Shown here: positions 1-7,755 of the stretch, one piece after another
How the letters are laid out: each line of letters starts with the position of its first letter
How positions within the stretch are numbered: the stretch's first letter is position 1
Origin: an uncultured Gemmatimonadales bacterium
GTDB lineage: Bacteria; Gemmatimonadota; Gemmatimonadetes; Longimicrobiales; Gaopeijiaceae
DNA length: 64,000 nucleotides
Assembly (NCBI GenBank): GCA_937919655.1
Contig: CALFPJ010000095.1
Coordinates: 54,263-118,262 of the forward strand
Reading direction: 5' to 3'
The notes under the pieces: generated by a model
Told to the model about the DNA's origin: nothing
Seen by the model: only the letters and a program-made list of their open reading frames with translations
The model's database searches: none
Program-made: the position numbers and the translations under genes

Positions 1-181
1 GCCAGTCAGACGTCGCGTGTCGGTTCGCCTTCCGCGACTTCACAGAGCCCGCGAGGTGGATCGCCCCACCGAACAGCAAGAGCTTCTCGGTGAGGGTCGT
101 CTTGCCCGCGTCGGGGTGACTGATGATCGCGAACGTCCGTCTACGCGCGATTTCCTTGGCTAGGTCTCCGGGTAGCGTCAT
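1..181 (-). CDS. prfC: Peptide chain release factor 3, N-terminal part (cut by window edge)
   Basis: RF3 is the translational GTPase that recycles RF1/RF2 after termination. Only the first 60 codons are inside the window. The reading frame starts at the ATG at 179-181 and runs off the left edge. It shows the RF3 N-terminus: [21 protein letters not shown] (residues 13-33) contains the G1/P-loop HPDAGKTT, and the frame continues through a KLLLFGGAI stretch to [10 protein letters not shown], the RF3 switch I approach that separates it from EF-G and LepA. It lies 10 bp downstream of rsmD on the same strand, so the two are probably co-transcribed. Confidence 0.9.
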   Translation of the reverse strand, partial: MTLPGDLAKEIARRRTFAIISHPDAGKTTLTEKLLLFGGAIHLAGSVKSRKANRHATSDW

Positions 182-191
182 GGGGACCCGC

Positions 192-710
192 TCACTTCAC
201 TCTGAGAATCGTGAGGCGTGTGGGCCCGCCAAAGTCGTACCGTTGCCCGTGCGGCACGAGCGGGTGGTCCTTGGAATGCTCCAGGGCAAGAATCGGTGCG
301 AAGGGCACCTCCCTCCACTGCTGGATCACGCGGTCTAACTTTCCCGAACCGTACGGCGGGTCGGCCAGGGCGATGTCGTAGGAGTTCTCCGTAAGCCGAG
401 CCACGTAGGGGATCGCGTCCTGCTTGAAGATGCGACACTTCTGGCTTGCTCGTAGCGCGGCGACGTTCGCTTTTAGCGAGTGCAGCGCGGGCGCACCGTT
501 TTCCACGAAGTCCACGAAACGTGCGCCACGCGACAACGCTTCAAGCCCTACCGCGCCGGAACCTGCAAAGAGATCTAGTACCCGGGCGCCTGCCAACTCG
601 TCCTGCAGGAGTGTGATCCAGGCGTCACGGACCGCTTCCGCAGTTGGGCGCACGGCCTTACCTGGGGAAGTCAGATTTCGTCCGGCGAGTTTACCGCCTA
701 CGATCCGCAT
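192..710 (-). CDS. rsmD: 16S rRNA (guanine966-N2)-methyltransferase RsmD
   Basis: RsmD methylates G966 of 16S rRNA using S-adenosylmethionine. The 172-residue protein is close to the family's usual length. It opens with [11 protein letters not shown], the typical RsmD start. The SAM-binding motif [10 protein letters not shown] is at residues 44-52 and the catalytic motif IV ADPPY, diagnostic of base N-methylation, is at 116-120. It sits directly upstream of prfC on the minus strand. A strong hairpin terminator at 875-912 separates it from the TonB receptor upstream, so it needs its own promoter in 711-874, where no clear consensus was seen. Confidence 0.92.
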   Translation of the reverse strand: MRIVGGKLAGRNLTSPGKAVRPTAEAVRDAWITLLQDELAGARVLDLFAGSGAVGLEALSRGARFVDFVENGAPALHSLKANVAALRASQKCRIFKQDAIPYVARLTENSYDIALADPPYGSGKLDRVIQQWREVPFAPILALEHSKDHPLVPHGQRYDFGGPTRLTILRVK

Positions 711-874
711 GGATGTTCGCTCGTCATGTAAGGGCGCACGGGCTGGGTGGTTACCGCTTGGTAGCGAAACTTAGTGACGATAGAGGCGAGGTGTAGCCCT
801 AGCGCCCAAGAACTCCTGAAGGAGGGAGGGCTTCGACGCAGCGGCCATGCGTCCTGATTGTGTTCGGCACATAG

Positions 875-913
875 AAAAGCCCGGTCAGGGATCTCTCCCT
901 GACCGGGCTTTTT
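875..913 (-). terminator. Rho-independent terminator after the TonB receptor gene
   Basis: A perfect inverted repeat has arms 875-890 and 897-912 around a 6-nt loop. It has A residues on the left and T residues on the right, so it could work in both directions. It lies 25 bp beyond the stop of the minus-strand receptor gene at 938, which it most likely terminates. Confidence 0.85.
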
Positions 914-937
914 CAGTTTAGCCGAGTGCGCCTGGGC

Positions 938-3652
938 TCAGAACTCGTACTGGAACTTGAGCAGGCCGAGACGCCCGATCTGCGGTGCGCCGATGAACTC
1001 TTGGTGCAGGTTGTTCAAGGCGTTGTTCAGCGTCAGAGAAACGATGAAGCCGCTGTATCCAGGGACTCTGTAACCGAAGTTCAGGTCGAGCACGCTGTAG
1101 GCCTCCACGTCGCCCACGTAGACACCCGAATTCATCGGGAAGCCGTTGGTGGAGCGCACGCGGCCGCCCGCGAAGGTCCCAACAAGCTTGTTGTCATAAC
1201 GAAACCCTAGAGAGCCTTTATTCTTCGGAGCATTCAGCGCGACATCTGTGCTGCCGGTGCAGATGCCGTCGTCATTGAAGTCGTGGCAGTCCTCGCTGAC
1301 CCGCGAATACGAACCGGTCATCGTGACCTTGGCAGACGCATGGAATTCGAACCCGACATCTGCTCCGTAGAAGTTCACGTCACCGAAGTTCCGGTATGTG
1401 AAAATGAGGTCAGAATTGGTCATCTGGTCTGGGGAGACCGTTCCGAGAGGGACACGCGCTGCCTTTCCTGCAATCGGAGCGGCGATCTGAGCCGCGATGC
1501 TTGCCGGTACACCCACGCCAGTGAGGCGCGTTACCAGGTACTGCGCTACCGACGTACCGTTGAGGAACACGCTTGGGGTTTCCACCCTGAGTGGTCCCAC
1601 GAAATTGTTGATCTCGGTCCGGTACCCCGCGATGGCGATCCGTAGGCGGTCGCCAATCAGTCCATTATACCCGAGCTCGTACGTGGTTGAGATCGTCGGA
1701 AGTATCCTACCCACGTTCGTCACGCCAGGATCGGGCAGGAACGGAATCGAGGGGTTCTCCGAGTTGAAGCGCAGAAGGTTGGAGGACAACTCACCTGGCT
1801 GCGGGTTGCCGACGATGGCCGCGAACGACTGTGGCGTGAGCCCCAGGAGTGGGAGCGTTCCAAGGAGTGTCGGGTCGGTGAGCGCCAGCGGGACCACGAC
1901 CGCGTCCCAAAGTGCTGCACCCGTGGCGGGCAACTGGGTGCCCGGAGCGAACGGTGAGTACATGCAGTAGTTGTTGACCCCACCTGCACAGGTGTTCGTC
2001 CACGTTAGCCCAGACTCGGGCACACCAAACGTGCGCACGTTGTACCCGATCGTCGATGTAATGGGGATCCGGCCAGCGACCAAGTCGAGGAAAAGGTTAT
2101 TGGTCGTCGGCGTGCTGAAGGCGCGGTTGTAGGTGGCCCGGAAGGTGTGGCCCCCAGTCGGCTTATAAACCAGTGCGGCGCGGGGAGAAAAAACCGGGTC
2201 TTTAAGATGTTCGTGGTCGTCAACGCGGAGCGCGGCCACGATTTCAAATTTTTCAGAGAGGTCGAAGGTGCCGTGAACGTAGGCTCCGAGTTCGGTCGTC
2301 TGGTCGATGTCTTCGTTCGAGCCGGTGATCGACCCCTCCGTGACCGGGTTGGTTTTCGAGTAGTCGATTCCGGTCATTACGTCCATGCGTTCCCCGAACG
2401 TCAGCCCGTACTGCACCTGCGTGGCGAACATCGTCGAGTTGTCGATCAGGGGCTGGCCCGTGCGGAGCAGGTACGAGTCGCCCGCAGAGGACTTATTCAT
2501 AAAAGCCTGAGCGAACAGGCGGCCCTTCCGCATCTGAACCTGCCCGAATTGGTAGCGCCAATTGTCGGCCTGGCCACCGCCGATTCCAGTCAGTTCGATC
2601 GAATGGACGAGTTGGTTCAACCCATAGGTCACGACGATCTCATCGTCCTCGTCCCACGGGCGGAAGTCCATCCGGACCTCTCCACTGTATCGCTCGGAGG
2701 TGTAGTCGCGGTTCCCAACCAGGGGGTTCGTGCTCGCCGAGGCTGCCGCTCCCTCGACCGGATCGAAGTACTGGAAGTCGTCGCCACGGAAGTACTGACC
2801 GGAAACCTTGAGGCCTGCCTTGTCGCTGAACTTCCAGGCCTGGCGTCCGACTCCATGAAAGACGTTCCGGCTACCGCCGGCGAGGCTGAAGCTGGATCCA
2901 GGCTTGTCGATTGGCGATGTCGTGATCACATGCATCACGCCGTTCGCGGAGTTGGGTCCGTACAGAGCCGCTGCCGGCCCAAGCACGACTTCGACTCGCT
3001 CTACGTCGAGCGGTGTGGCCGGAATCATGTTGTAGGCGTTGAGGTTCAGCGACGGAACCCGCGCGTATCGGTTGTCGGTAAGTACGAGTAGCGCACCCGA
3101 GAAGACGTTGTTGAATCCGCGGGCAACGACGTTGTTTTGATTCAGGCCGGTCTGGATCGCGTCCACACCAGGCATGGCTTTGAGGTAGTCAACGGGTGTC
3201 GTCGCGGCAATTTCTTGGATCATTTCGATCTCGACCACGTTGACCTGCGCCGGCGCTGCAAGGGTGCGTTCTTCGCGTCCCCGGCTGACCGTAACGCTCA
3301 TGGGGTTGAGCGCCAGCACAGTGGAGAGCATCTCGATGGTGACCCGCTCCGACCCTCCCGTCTCGACGGAGATGCCGTCGACTCGTGCCGTCTCAAACCC
3401 GATGAGAACCACAACGATGGAATAGGAGCCAGAGGGAACACGTAGGGTGAAGTTCCCCTGCGCGTCGGATAGGGCCCCTGCAGCGGAGCCGCGGCCCACT
3501 ACCTGGACCTGAGCCGATGCCAGTCCCATCATCGTGGAGCCGTCCACCACCTGACCCGCGATCGTTGCCTGCTGTGCGCTCGCCGGCGCAGCCAGAGCTA
3601 ACGAGGCAGCGACAGAAAGCCCACAGAACCAGTTCAGTCGAAGACGCATCAT
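938..3652 (-). CDS. TonB-dependent outer-membrane receptor with carboxypeptidase-regulatory N-domain
   Basis: A 904-residue outer-membrane active transporter of unknown substrate. Order: signal peptide (about 1-26, ending ASAQ), a CarboxypepD_reg-like beta-sandwich (about 29-112; GQVVDGSTMMGLASAQV), a plug domain (about 128-245; MPGVDAIQTGLNQNN, with VERVEVVLGPAAALYGPNSANGV split across its end), then a long barrel ending in aromatic FQYEF, as expected for BAM recognition. An AAGGAG ribosome site at 3661-3666 supports the ATG at 3652; a second ATG follows immediately. It is a single-gene unit bounded by its own terminator and a candidate promoter. The substrate cannot be told from sequence. 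Confidence 0.88.
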   Translation of the reverse strand: MMRLRLNWFCGLSVAASLALAAPASAQQATIAGQVVDGSTMMGLASAQVQVVGRGSAAGALSDAQGNFTLRVPSGSYSIVVVLIGFETARVDGISVETGGSERVTIEMLSTVLALNPMSVTVSRGREERTLAAPAQVNVVEIEMIQEIAATTPVDYLKAMPGVDAIQTGLNQNNVVARGFNNVFSGALLVLTDNRYARVPSLNLNAYNMIPATPLDVERVEVVLGPAAALYGPNSANGVMHVITTSPIDKPGSSFSLAGGSRNVFHGVGRQAWKFSDKAGLKVSGQYFRGDDFQYFDPVEGAAASASTNPLVGNRDYTSERYSGEVRMDFRPWDEDDEIVVTYGLNQLVHSIELTGIGGGQADNWRYQFGQVQMRKGRLFAQAFMNKSSAGDSYLLRTGQPLIDNSTMFATQVQYGLTFGERMDVMTGIDYSKTNPVTEGSITGSNEDIDQTTELGAYVHGTFDLSEKFEIVAALRVDDHEHLKDPVFSPRAALVYKPTGGHTFRATYNRAFSTPTTNNLFLDLVAGRIPITSTIGYNVRTFGVPESGLTWTNTCAGGVNNYCMYSPFAPGTQLPATGAALWDAVVVPLALTDPTLLGTLPLLGLTPQSFAAIVGNPQPGELSSNLLRFNSENPSIPFLPDPGVTNVGRILPTISTTYELGYNGLIGDRLRIAIAGYRTEINNFVGPLRVETPSVFLNGTSVAQYLVTRLTGVGVPASIAAQIAAPIAGKAARVPLGTVSPDQMTNSDLIFTYRNFGDVNFYGADVGFEFHASAKVTMTGSYSRVSEDCHDFNDDGICTGSTDVALNAPKNKGSLGFRYDNKLVGTFAGGRVRSTNGFPMNSGVYVGDVEAYSVLDLNFGYRVPGYSGFIVSLTLNNALNNLHQEFIGAPQIGRLGLLKFQYEF

Positions 3653-3675
3653 CCGCCTAACTCCTTCATGTGTCA

Positions 3676-3704
3676 GTTATATATGGGGGAAGGTCCACGA
3701 CTAA
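3676..3704 (-). promoter_or_regulatory. Candidate promoter of the TonB receptor gene
   Basis: Read on the minus strand there is TTAGTC (3704-3699), a 17-bp spacer and TATAAC (3681-3676), followed by the AAGGAG ribosome site and the start codon at 3652. The -10 and the spacing are good; the -35 is weak. The surrounding 3653-3861 stretch contains no convincing gene. Confidence 0.35.
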
Positions 3705-3861
3705 CGTACCACCCCAATGACGGTGTGTGCAAAGGAAATCGCAACGCCCCGGTCGTCACCGGACCCTTGCAGCTGGCCCATAAAACTCGGAGACCCCTGC
3801 CTGAGACCGAGATCGCACGCCGAAATACTGGTGCCGAACAAGGAAAATGGCCGCTTTGAGC

Positions 3862-4578
3862 CTACTCGCCGTATAGTTCTTCTGAACACGTTACGCAGAT
3901 CCCGTGGGTGAACTGCGCGTCCGATCGCTCCATGATGTATATCTCCACTTGTTGCCAGAAACCGTCGTCGTCACGGACCTTCTTGCAGTTGCAGCAAATT
4001 GGAATGAGGCCTTGGAGCGTATTGATTTCAACGAGATTCCGCTCGAGGGTCACGTTCTTTGTTTCGATCTCGGTGACGTACTCCGCGATCCTCTGCCGTT
4101 GGACCTGAAGCTCGCAAAACACCTCGACCTTGCTACGCATCGTGTGAGGGTCGACCGGGTGAACCAAGTAGTCGACCGCGCCGGTCTCATACCCACGGAA
4201 GATGTGCTTCTCATCGAAGCGGACTCCCGTGAAAAAAATGATGGGCAGGTGTCGCGTCGCCTCCTCACGTCGGATCGCCTCAGCGACGGCAAACCCGTCG
4301 ATACCGGGAAGCTGCACATCAAGCAAAGCGAGCGCGTAGTCGTGAAGCCCCAGCTTCGTCAGCGCGTCCTCTCCGGTCTCCGCGGTGACGATGACGCGCC
4401 ATGGAGTCTCAAGAAGAGTTCTCGTGGCAAGCCGGACCTCGGGCGTGTCCTCCACAACGAGCACATAGACGGGGGCTTGTTCAGACACAATAGATATCGT
4501 TGGCTCGAGCAGTCCGGGGAGGTCTTCTAGTGTTCTGGTCCCAAAGTTCGTTCGTATTCGAACGAACTTTTCGGCCAT
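3862..4578 (-). CDS. Response regulator with C-terminal zinc-ribbon-like motif
   Basis: A 238-residue protein. A receiver domain (about 35-155) has the acidic pair E43/D44, phospho-acceptor D87 (ALLDVQLPGIDG) and T117. The switch lysine expected in the DYLxKP motif is H140 here (DYLVHPVDP), which is unusual. A coiled-coil linker (about 157-188) leads to a C-terminal module with two CxxC pairs (C195/C198 in PICCNCKKVRDDDGFW; C228/C231 in HGICVTC). A similar module is found at the ends of many bacterial sensory proteins; metal binding is inference. The start is uncertain: the ATG lacks a ribosome site, and codons 4-13 contain a 12-bp palindrome, so the GTG at codon 31 (4488), just before the receiver, may be the real start. 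There is no DNA-binding domain. Confidence 0.75.
   Translation of the reverse strand: MAEKFVRIRTNFGTRTLEDLPGLLEPTISIVSEQAPVYVLVVEDTPEVRLATRTLLETPWRVIVTAETGEDALTKLGLHDYALALLDVQLPGIDGFAVAEAIRREEATRHLPIIFFTGVRFDEKHIFRGYETGAVDYLVHPVDPHTMRSKVEVFCELQVQRQRIAEYVTEIETKNVTLERNLVEINTLQGLIPICCNCKKVRDDDGFWQQVEIYIMERSDAQFTHGICVTCSEELYGE
4543..4570. promoter_or_regulatory. Perfect 12-bp palindrome at the 5' end of the response regulator
   Basis: AAAGTTCGTTCG at 4543-4554 and its exact complement at 4559-4570 flank a 4-nt TATT centre. It lies within the first codons of the annotated regulator, or about 55 bp upstream of its alternative GTG start. It could be an operator or an RNA hairpin controlling translation. 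No T tract follows, so a terminator is unlikely. Confidence 0.4.
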
Positions 4579-4652
4579 GGTACCAGCATATCGCGAGGCC
4601 TTTACACCCGACAGGGAGCCCTAACCTCAGGGTGCTGGCGTTTCCGTGTCGC

Positions 4653-5084
4653 TCAAGGGGCGGATCGGGTCCGTGAGGACGAGGATGTCCGCCCCTCGGC
4701 AAGTTCGCGTTCCCGATGGAGAAGTTCTGCTATCCATCCTGCGCCCAATGTGACGGCGACCAGGATTGAAACGACCGCGAAGACGAAGCCCCAGTCTGGG
4801 ACGGACGCATCGAGAAGGAGTACTTCCGCTTGAGTGGCCGCCAGCGTAGCCATGGCGCCGGCAAGGGCGAGTGACGCCCCGTGCCACCCTCGGTAGTAGG
4901 CCAGCAGAAACGCGGGCCGAACGGCAGGAACCCACGCGATGAGGGCCCCTTCGTCGACCATCCACTCCGGCCGAAGCCAATTGGCGACGACGGGCAGTGC
5001 CAACGTGACCAGCGAAAACCAGAGTGCTCGCGGAGGTACGACCTGTCGGCTTGTCACGAATGAAAGTGCTTGATTTGGGCTCAC
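4653..5084 (-). CDS. Four-helix integral membrane protein, probable sensor module
   Basis: A 143-residue protein with a GTG start at 5084. It has four hydrophobic segments: about 22-36 (LWFSLVTLALPVVANWL), 48-64, 70-92 and 98-121 (FAVVSILVAVTLGAGWIAEL). It ends in a short charged tail (LLHRERELAEGR) that looks like the beginning of a coiled coil. I do not recognise a named family. The layout resembles the membrane input half of sensor kinases or diguanylate cyclases, but no catalytic domain follows in any frame, so it may be a truncated sensor. It lies 74 bp upstream of the response regulator on the same strand and could share its transcript. Confidence 0.5.
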   Translation of the reverse strand: MSPNQALSFVTSRQVVPPRALWFSLVTLALPVVANWLRPEWMVDEGALIAWVPAVRPAFLLAYYRGWHGASLALAGAMATLAATQAEVLLLDASVPDWGFVFAVVSILVAVTLGAGWIAELLHRERELAEGRTSSSSRTRSAP

Positions 5085-5208
5085 GCCTTTGGTCCCACGA
5101 GGAGCGGATGCTCTCGTCCTGCACGGCCACTCTTCGCGACATAAGCAATGCGCCCGCCTACCCGCACGGCTTATCTTCCCGTGCTACCCCTTTCGGAGGA
5201 GAATACAC

Positions 5209-5748
5209 GTGACACGCTTTCGTTCGATTGTGCTCTCGGTGATCGCCACGGTGGTAACGGCCAGCGCCGGCATCGCTCAGACGCCCTCGAGTTTCAAGAG
5301 TGAGATCTCGCAGCAGTTCGAGGCTTCCGCCACGAAGGTTTTGGCTTTGGCCGAAGCGATGCCTGAGCAGTCGTATGGGTGGAGCCCAATGGAGGGTGTG
5401 GCGTCGGTCGTGAGCGTTTACATGCATATCTCGCGCTACAACTACATGTATCCGGAAGAGAACCTCGGAGTCCCGTCTCCGATGGGGGCCCCTGCATACG
5501 GCCGCTGGGAAGACGAAGTGACCACCAAGGCCGAAGCCGTGGCGATCGTAGCCGCATCCATGGACCACGTGCGATCCGTGATCGCGAACATGTCTGACGC
5601 AGAGTTGAACGCTGGGACCCGTCTCTATGGGAGGGACGTCGGAAAGTGGTCAGTGTTGCTCCAGCTGGTCGCGCACATGAATGAACATCTCGGGCAGTCC
5701 GTCGCCTACGCCAGAAGCAATGGCGTGACACCACCCTGGTCGATGTAA
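5209..5748 (+). CDS. Secreted DinB-family protein
   Basis: A 179-residue protein starting at GTG 5209 behind a strong GGAGGAGA ribosome site; the longer frame upstream has no such site. A signal peptide (about 1-23, ending GIAQ) is followed by a DinB/YfiT-like four-helix bundle. The putative metal-binding histidines are all present: H73 (YMHISRYNY), H156 and H160 (VAHMNEHLGQSVAYAR). DinB-fold proteins are mostly cytoplasmic thiol transferases or hydrolases. Secreted versions such as this have no established role. The next gene starts 6 bp downstream, so they form a two-gene operon. A paralogue is at 25078. Confidence 0.8.
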   Translation: MTRFRSIVLSVIATVVTASAGIAQTPSSFKSEISQQFEASATKVLALAEAMPEQSYGWSPMEGVASVVSVYMHISRYNYMYPEENLGVPSPMGAPAYGRWEDEVTTKAEAVAIVAASMDHVRSVIANMSDAELNAGTRLYGRDVGKWSVLLQLVAHMNEHLGQSVAYARSNGVTPPWSM

Positions 5749-5754
5749 CGGCCG

Positions 5755-6459
5755 ATGCATAAACGACTCTCCGGCCTTTGGACCGCCCCTGCGTTCCTAG
5801 TCTTCCTCGTGGCAGTTGTCAGCGCCTGTGCCGGCGACCCGCCTCCTGACGACTCTGACACCGCGCCCGCCGTGCCAGGTCAGGCGTCCGGCGAACCGCA
5901 GACCTCGCTGATCCAGCTGTGGTCTGCCGAGCAGCCTGCGTTTGGGATCTTCGTGCCCAGTGAGCGGCCGCGCGACGAACGTGCCGCCGACGGCTCTCGC
6001 CTTCCGGCGATGTACTCCGTAGAGGGCGGGGTGGCGCTGGCCCAGAACGAACTCCTCGACTACCTATTTTTGAGCCTCGAGGGCAACTACGAAGCAGAGG
6101 CGGTCAGCACCATCGCCGAAGGCGTGGCGCGCGCTGGCGTGCCCGTCCCCCCGACGCTCATGATCGAAGATCCTGATGCGCTCGCCGCCGTGAGGGAGAT
6201 CTCAGATACGCCAGGGTACAGCGTTTTGGCGTGTGGTATTGGCAGCCTAACGAATGCTCTGGGAGGAGATCGCGCGGCCGGCGAAGCCGGTAATTCGGAG
6301 GTGCTCGTTCACGCCATGCGCGTCGGCGCGCCGGACATTATCACTGCCAACGCCGAGGACGTGGCCCGTCGCATCGAAGAGGGGTTCCTCGGCCTCCTGA
6401 TGTCGGGCCCCACTGCTGACGATGCGATTCGGAGAGGGCGCGCGGCGGCGGGGCGATAG
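5755..6459 (+). CDS. Lipoprotein with HpcH/HpaI aldolase-like fold (shorter paralogue)
   Basis: A 234-residue predicted lipoprotein with lipobox VVSAC (Cys about residue 25). After an acidic, proline-rich linker comes a domain resembling the HpcH/HpaI aldolase/citrate lyase family: SLIQLWSAEQPAFGIFVPSE, then LMIEDPDALAAVREI, where the glutamate would be the metal ligand, and a C-terminal GLLMSGPTADDAIRRGR. It is a clear paralogue of the larger lipoprotein at 35237 (NPLIALHEQGLPIFGLYAPS; VESHEGLAHVREI). Export of an aldolase fold is unusual and the substrate is unknown. It follows the DinB gene by 6 bp. Some core segments between residues 75 and 120 look shortened relative to typical aldolases. 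Confidence 0.6.
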   Translation: MHKRLSGLWTAPAFLVFLVAVVSACAGDPPPDDSDTAPAVPGQASGEPQTSLIQLWSAEQPAFGIFVPSERPRDERAADGSRLPAMYSVEGGVALAQNELLDYLFLSLEGNYEAEAVSTIAEGVARAGVPVPPTLMIEDPDALAAVREISDTPGYSVLACGIGSLTNALGGDRAAGEAGNSEVLVHAMRVGAPDIITANAEDVARRIEEGFLGLLMSGPTADDAIRRGRAAAGR

Positions 6460-6477
6460 CCTGCCGAATGAAGGGGC

Positions 6478-7755
6478 TTAAGCCCTCGTATGCCCAGAGC
6501 CGAATACCACGAACTTCTTGGTCGTGAGCTCTCGAGCGCCCATCGGTCCGTAGGCGTGCAGCTTAGACGTGGAGATCCCGATTTCGGCGCCCAAGCCCAG
6601 CTCTCCTCCGTCCGCGAAACGGGTGCTCGCGTTCACGAGGACCGTGGACGATTGGACCGCAGTTACGAACCGCTGTGCGCACTCGTCGTCGCCGGTGACG
6701 ATGGCTTCAGTGTGATTGGACGCATGGTCAGCGATGTGGTCGATCGCAGCGTCGAGGCTGTCGACCACCCTCACCGACAAGATCAGGTCGAGGTACTCTG
6801 TGTCCCAGTCCGCCTCCGTGGCAGGCGTGACCCCCGCGCCGATGATCTTGAGTGTACGTGGGCAGCCTCTTAACTCCACGCCCTCTGAGATCAATGCCGC
6901 AGCGATCGGTGGTAACAGCGCGGGGGCAGCGTCGGCATGGATGAGCAGTGTCTCGAGGGCGTTACACACGCCGGGGCGCTGCACTTTGGCGTTCACCGCG
7001 ATGGCCACGGCGAGCTTCGGGTCGGCGGTCTTGTCCACGAACAGATGGCAGACACCCTTGTAGTGCTGAAGTACCGGAATGCGACTCTTTTCCGTGACGG
7101 CCCTAATGAGGCTCTCTCCACCTCTAGGAATCACAAGGTCGATGTAGTCCTCTTGCTTGAGTAGCACGTCGATCGCACTGCGATCCGTAGTCTGAATGAG
7201 TTGTACGGCGTCCGTAGGGAGGCCCGCCGCTTCCAGGCCGCTTCGTAGAGCGACGGCGATCGCGCGGTTTGAGTGGATGGCCTCTTTGCCCCCCCGGAGG
7301 ATGACCGCGTTCCCGGACTTGAAGCAAAGCGCGGCGGCATCGGCCGTCACGTTAGGCCGACTCTCATAGATCATGGCCACGACGCCGAGCGGAATCGTCA
7401 TGCGCGCGACTTTCAGTCCGTTGGGTCGCACCTGCTCGTCGCTGATCGTCCCCAGCGGGTCCGGTTGATCCGCGATCTCACGGAGCGCTGCTCCGAGTCG
7501 CATCACGGCGGACTCGTCTAGCCGGAGGCGATCTTGCATAGGGGCGGTCAAGCCTTCGGCTCGGGCCGCAGCTAGATCGGACGCGTTGGCTTCCGCGATC
7601 CTGCCCGCTGCGGCCTGCAGGGCGGTTGCCATCGAAAGGAGCCCCTCCTTCCGCTGGACGGCAGACGTCCGGACCAGAAGGCGCCCGGCTTCACTCGCGC
7701 GCCGGGCGACGTCGACAATCTCGAGTTCGATTGTCGAATCGACCGACGTGCTCAT
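6478..7755 (-). CDS. proA: Gamma-glutamyl phosphate reductase (glutamate-5-semialdehyde dehydrogenase)
   Basis: This is the second step of proline synthesis: NADPH reduction of gamma-glutamyl phosphate to glutamate-5-semialdehyde. The 425-residue protein has the family's usual length. The catalytic cysteine is C264 in RPGVCNALETL. Other ProA hallmarks are IYESRPNVTADAAAL (129-143), LRGGKEAIHSN and the C-terminal YGPMGARELTTKKFVVFGSG. I chose the ATG at 7755, which overlaps the proB stop as ATGA, over a longer frame whose first 50 residues are low-complexity arginine-rich sequence lying inside proB. The gene forms a coupled proB-proA operon. A short palindrome (GGGCTTAAGCCC, 6474-6485) spans its stop codon. 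Confidence 0.95.
   Translation of the reverse strand: MSTSVDSTIELEIVDVARRASEAGRLLVRTSAVQRKEGLLSMATALQAAAGRIAEANASDLAAARAEGLTAPMQDRLRLDESAVMRLGAALREIADQPDPLGTISDEQVRPNGLKVARMTIPLGVVAMIYESRPNVTADAAALCFKSGNAVILRGGKEAIHSNRAIAVALRSGLEAAGLPTDAVQLIQTTDRSAIDVLLKQEDYIDLVIPRGGESLIRAVTEKSRIPVLQHYKGVCHLFVDKTADPKLAVAIAVNAKVQRPGVCNALETLLIHADAAPALLPPIAAALISEGVELRGCPRTLKIIGAGVTPATEADWDTEYLDLILSVRVVDSLDAAIDHIADHASNHTEAIVTGDDECAQRFVTAVQSSTVLVNASTRFADGGELGLGAEIGISTSKLHAYGPMGARELTTKKFVVFGSGHTRA

Noticed and set aside
2147..3091. 314-codon plus-strand open frame inside the first TonB receptor gene
   Set aside because: It is antisense of a well-supported receptor, has no family similarity, and its length follows from GC-rich codon bias.
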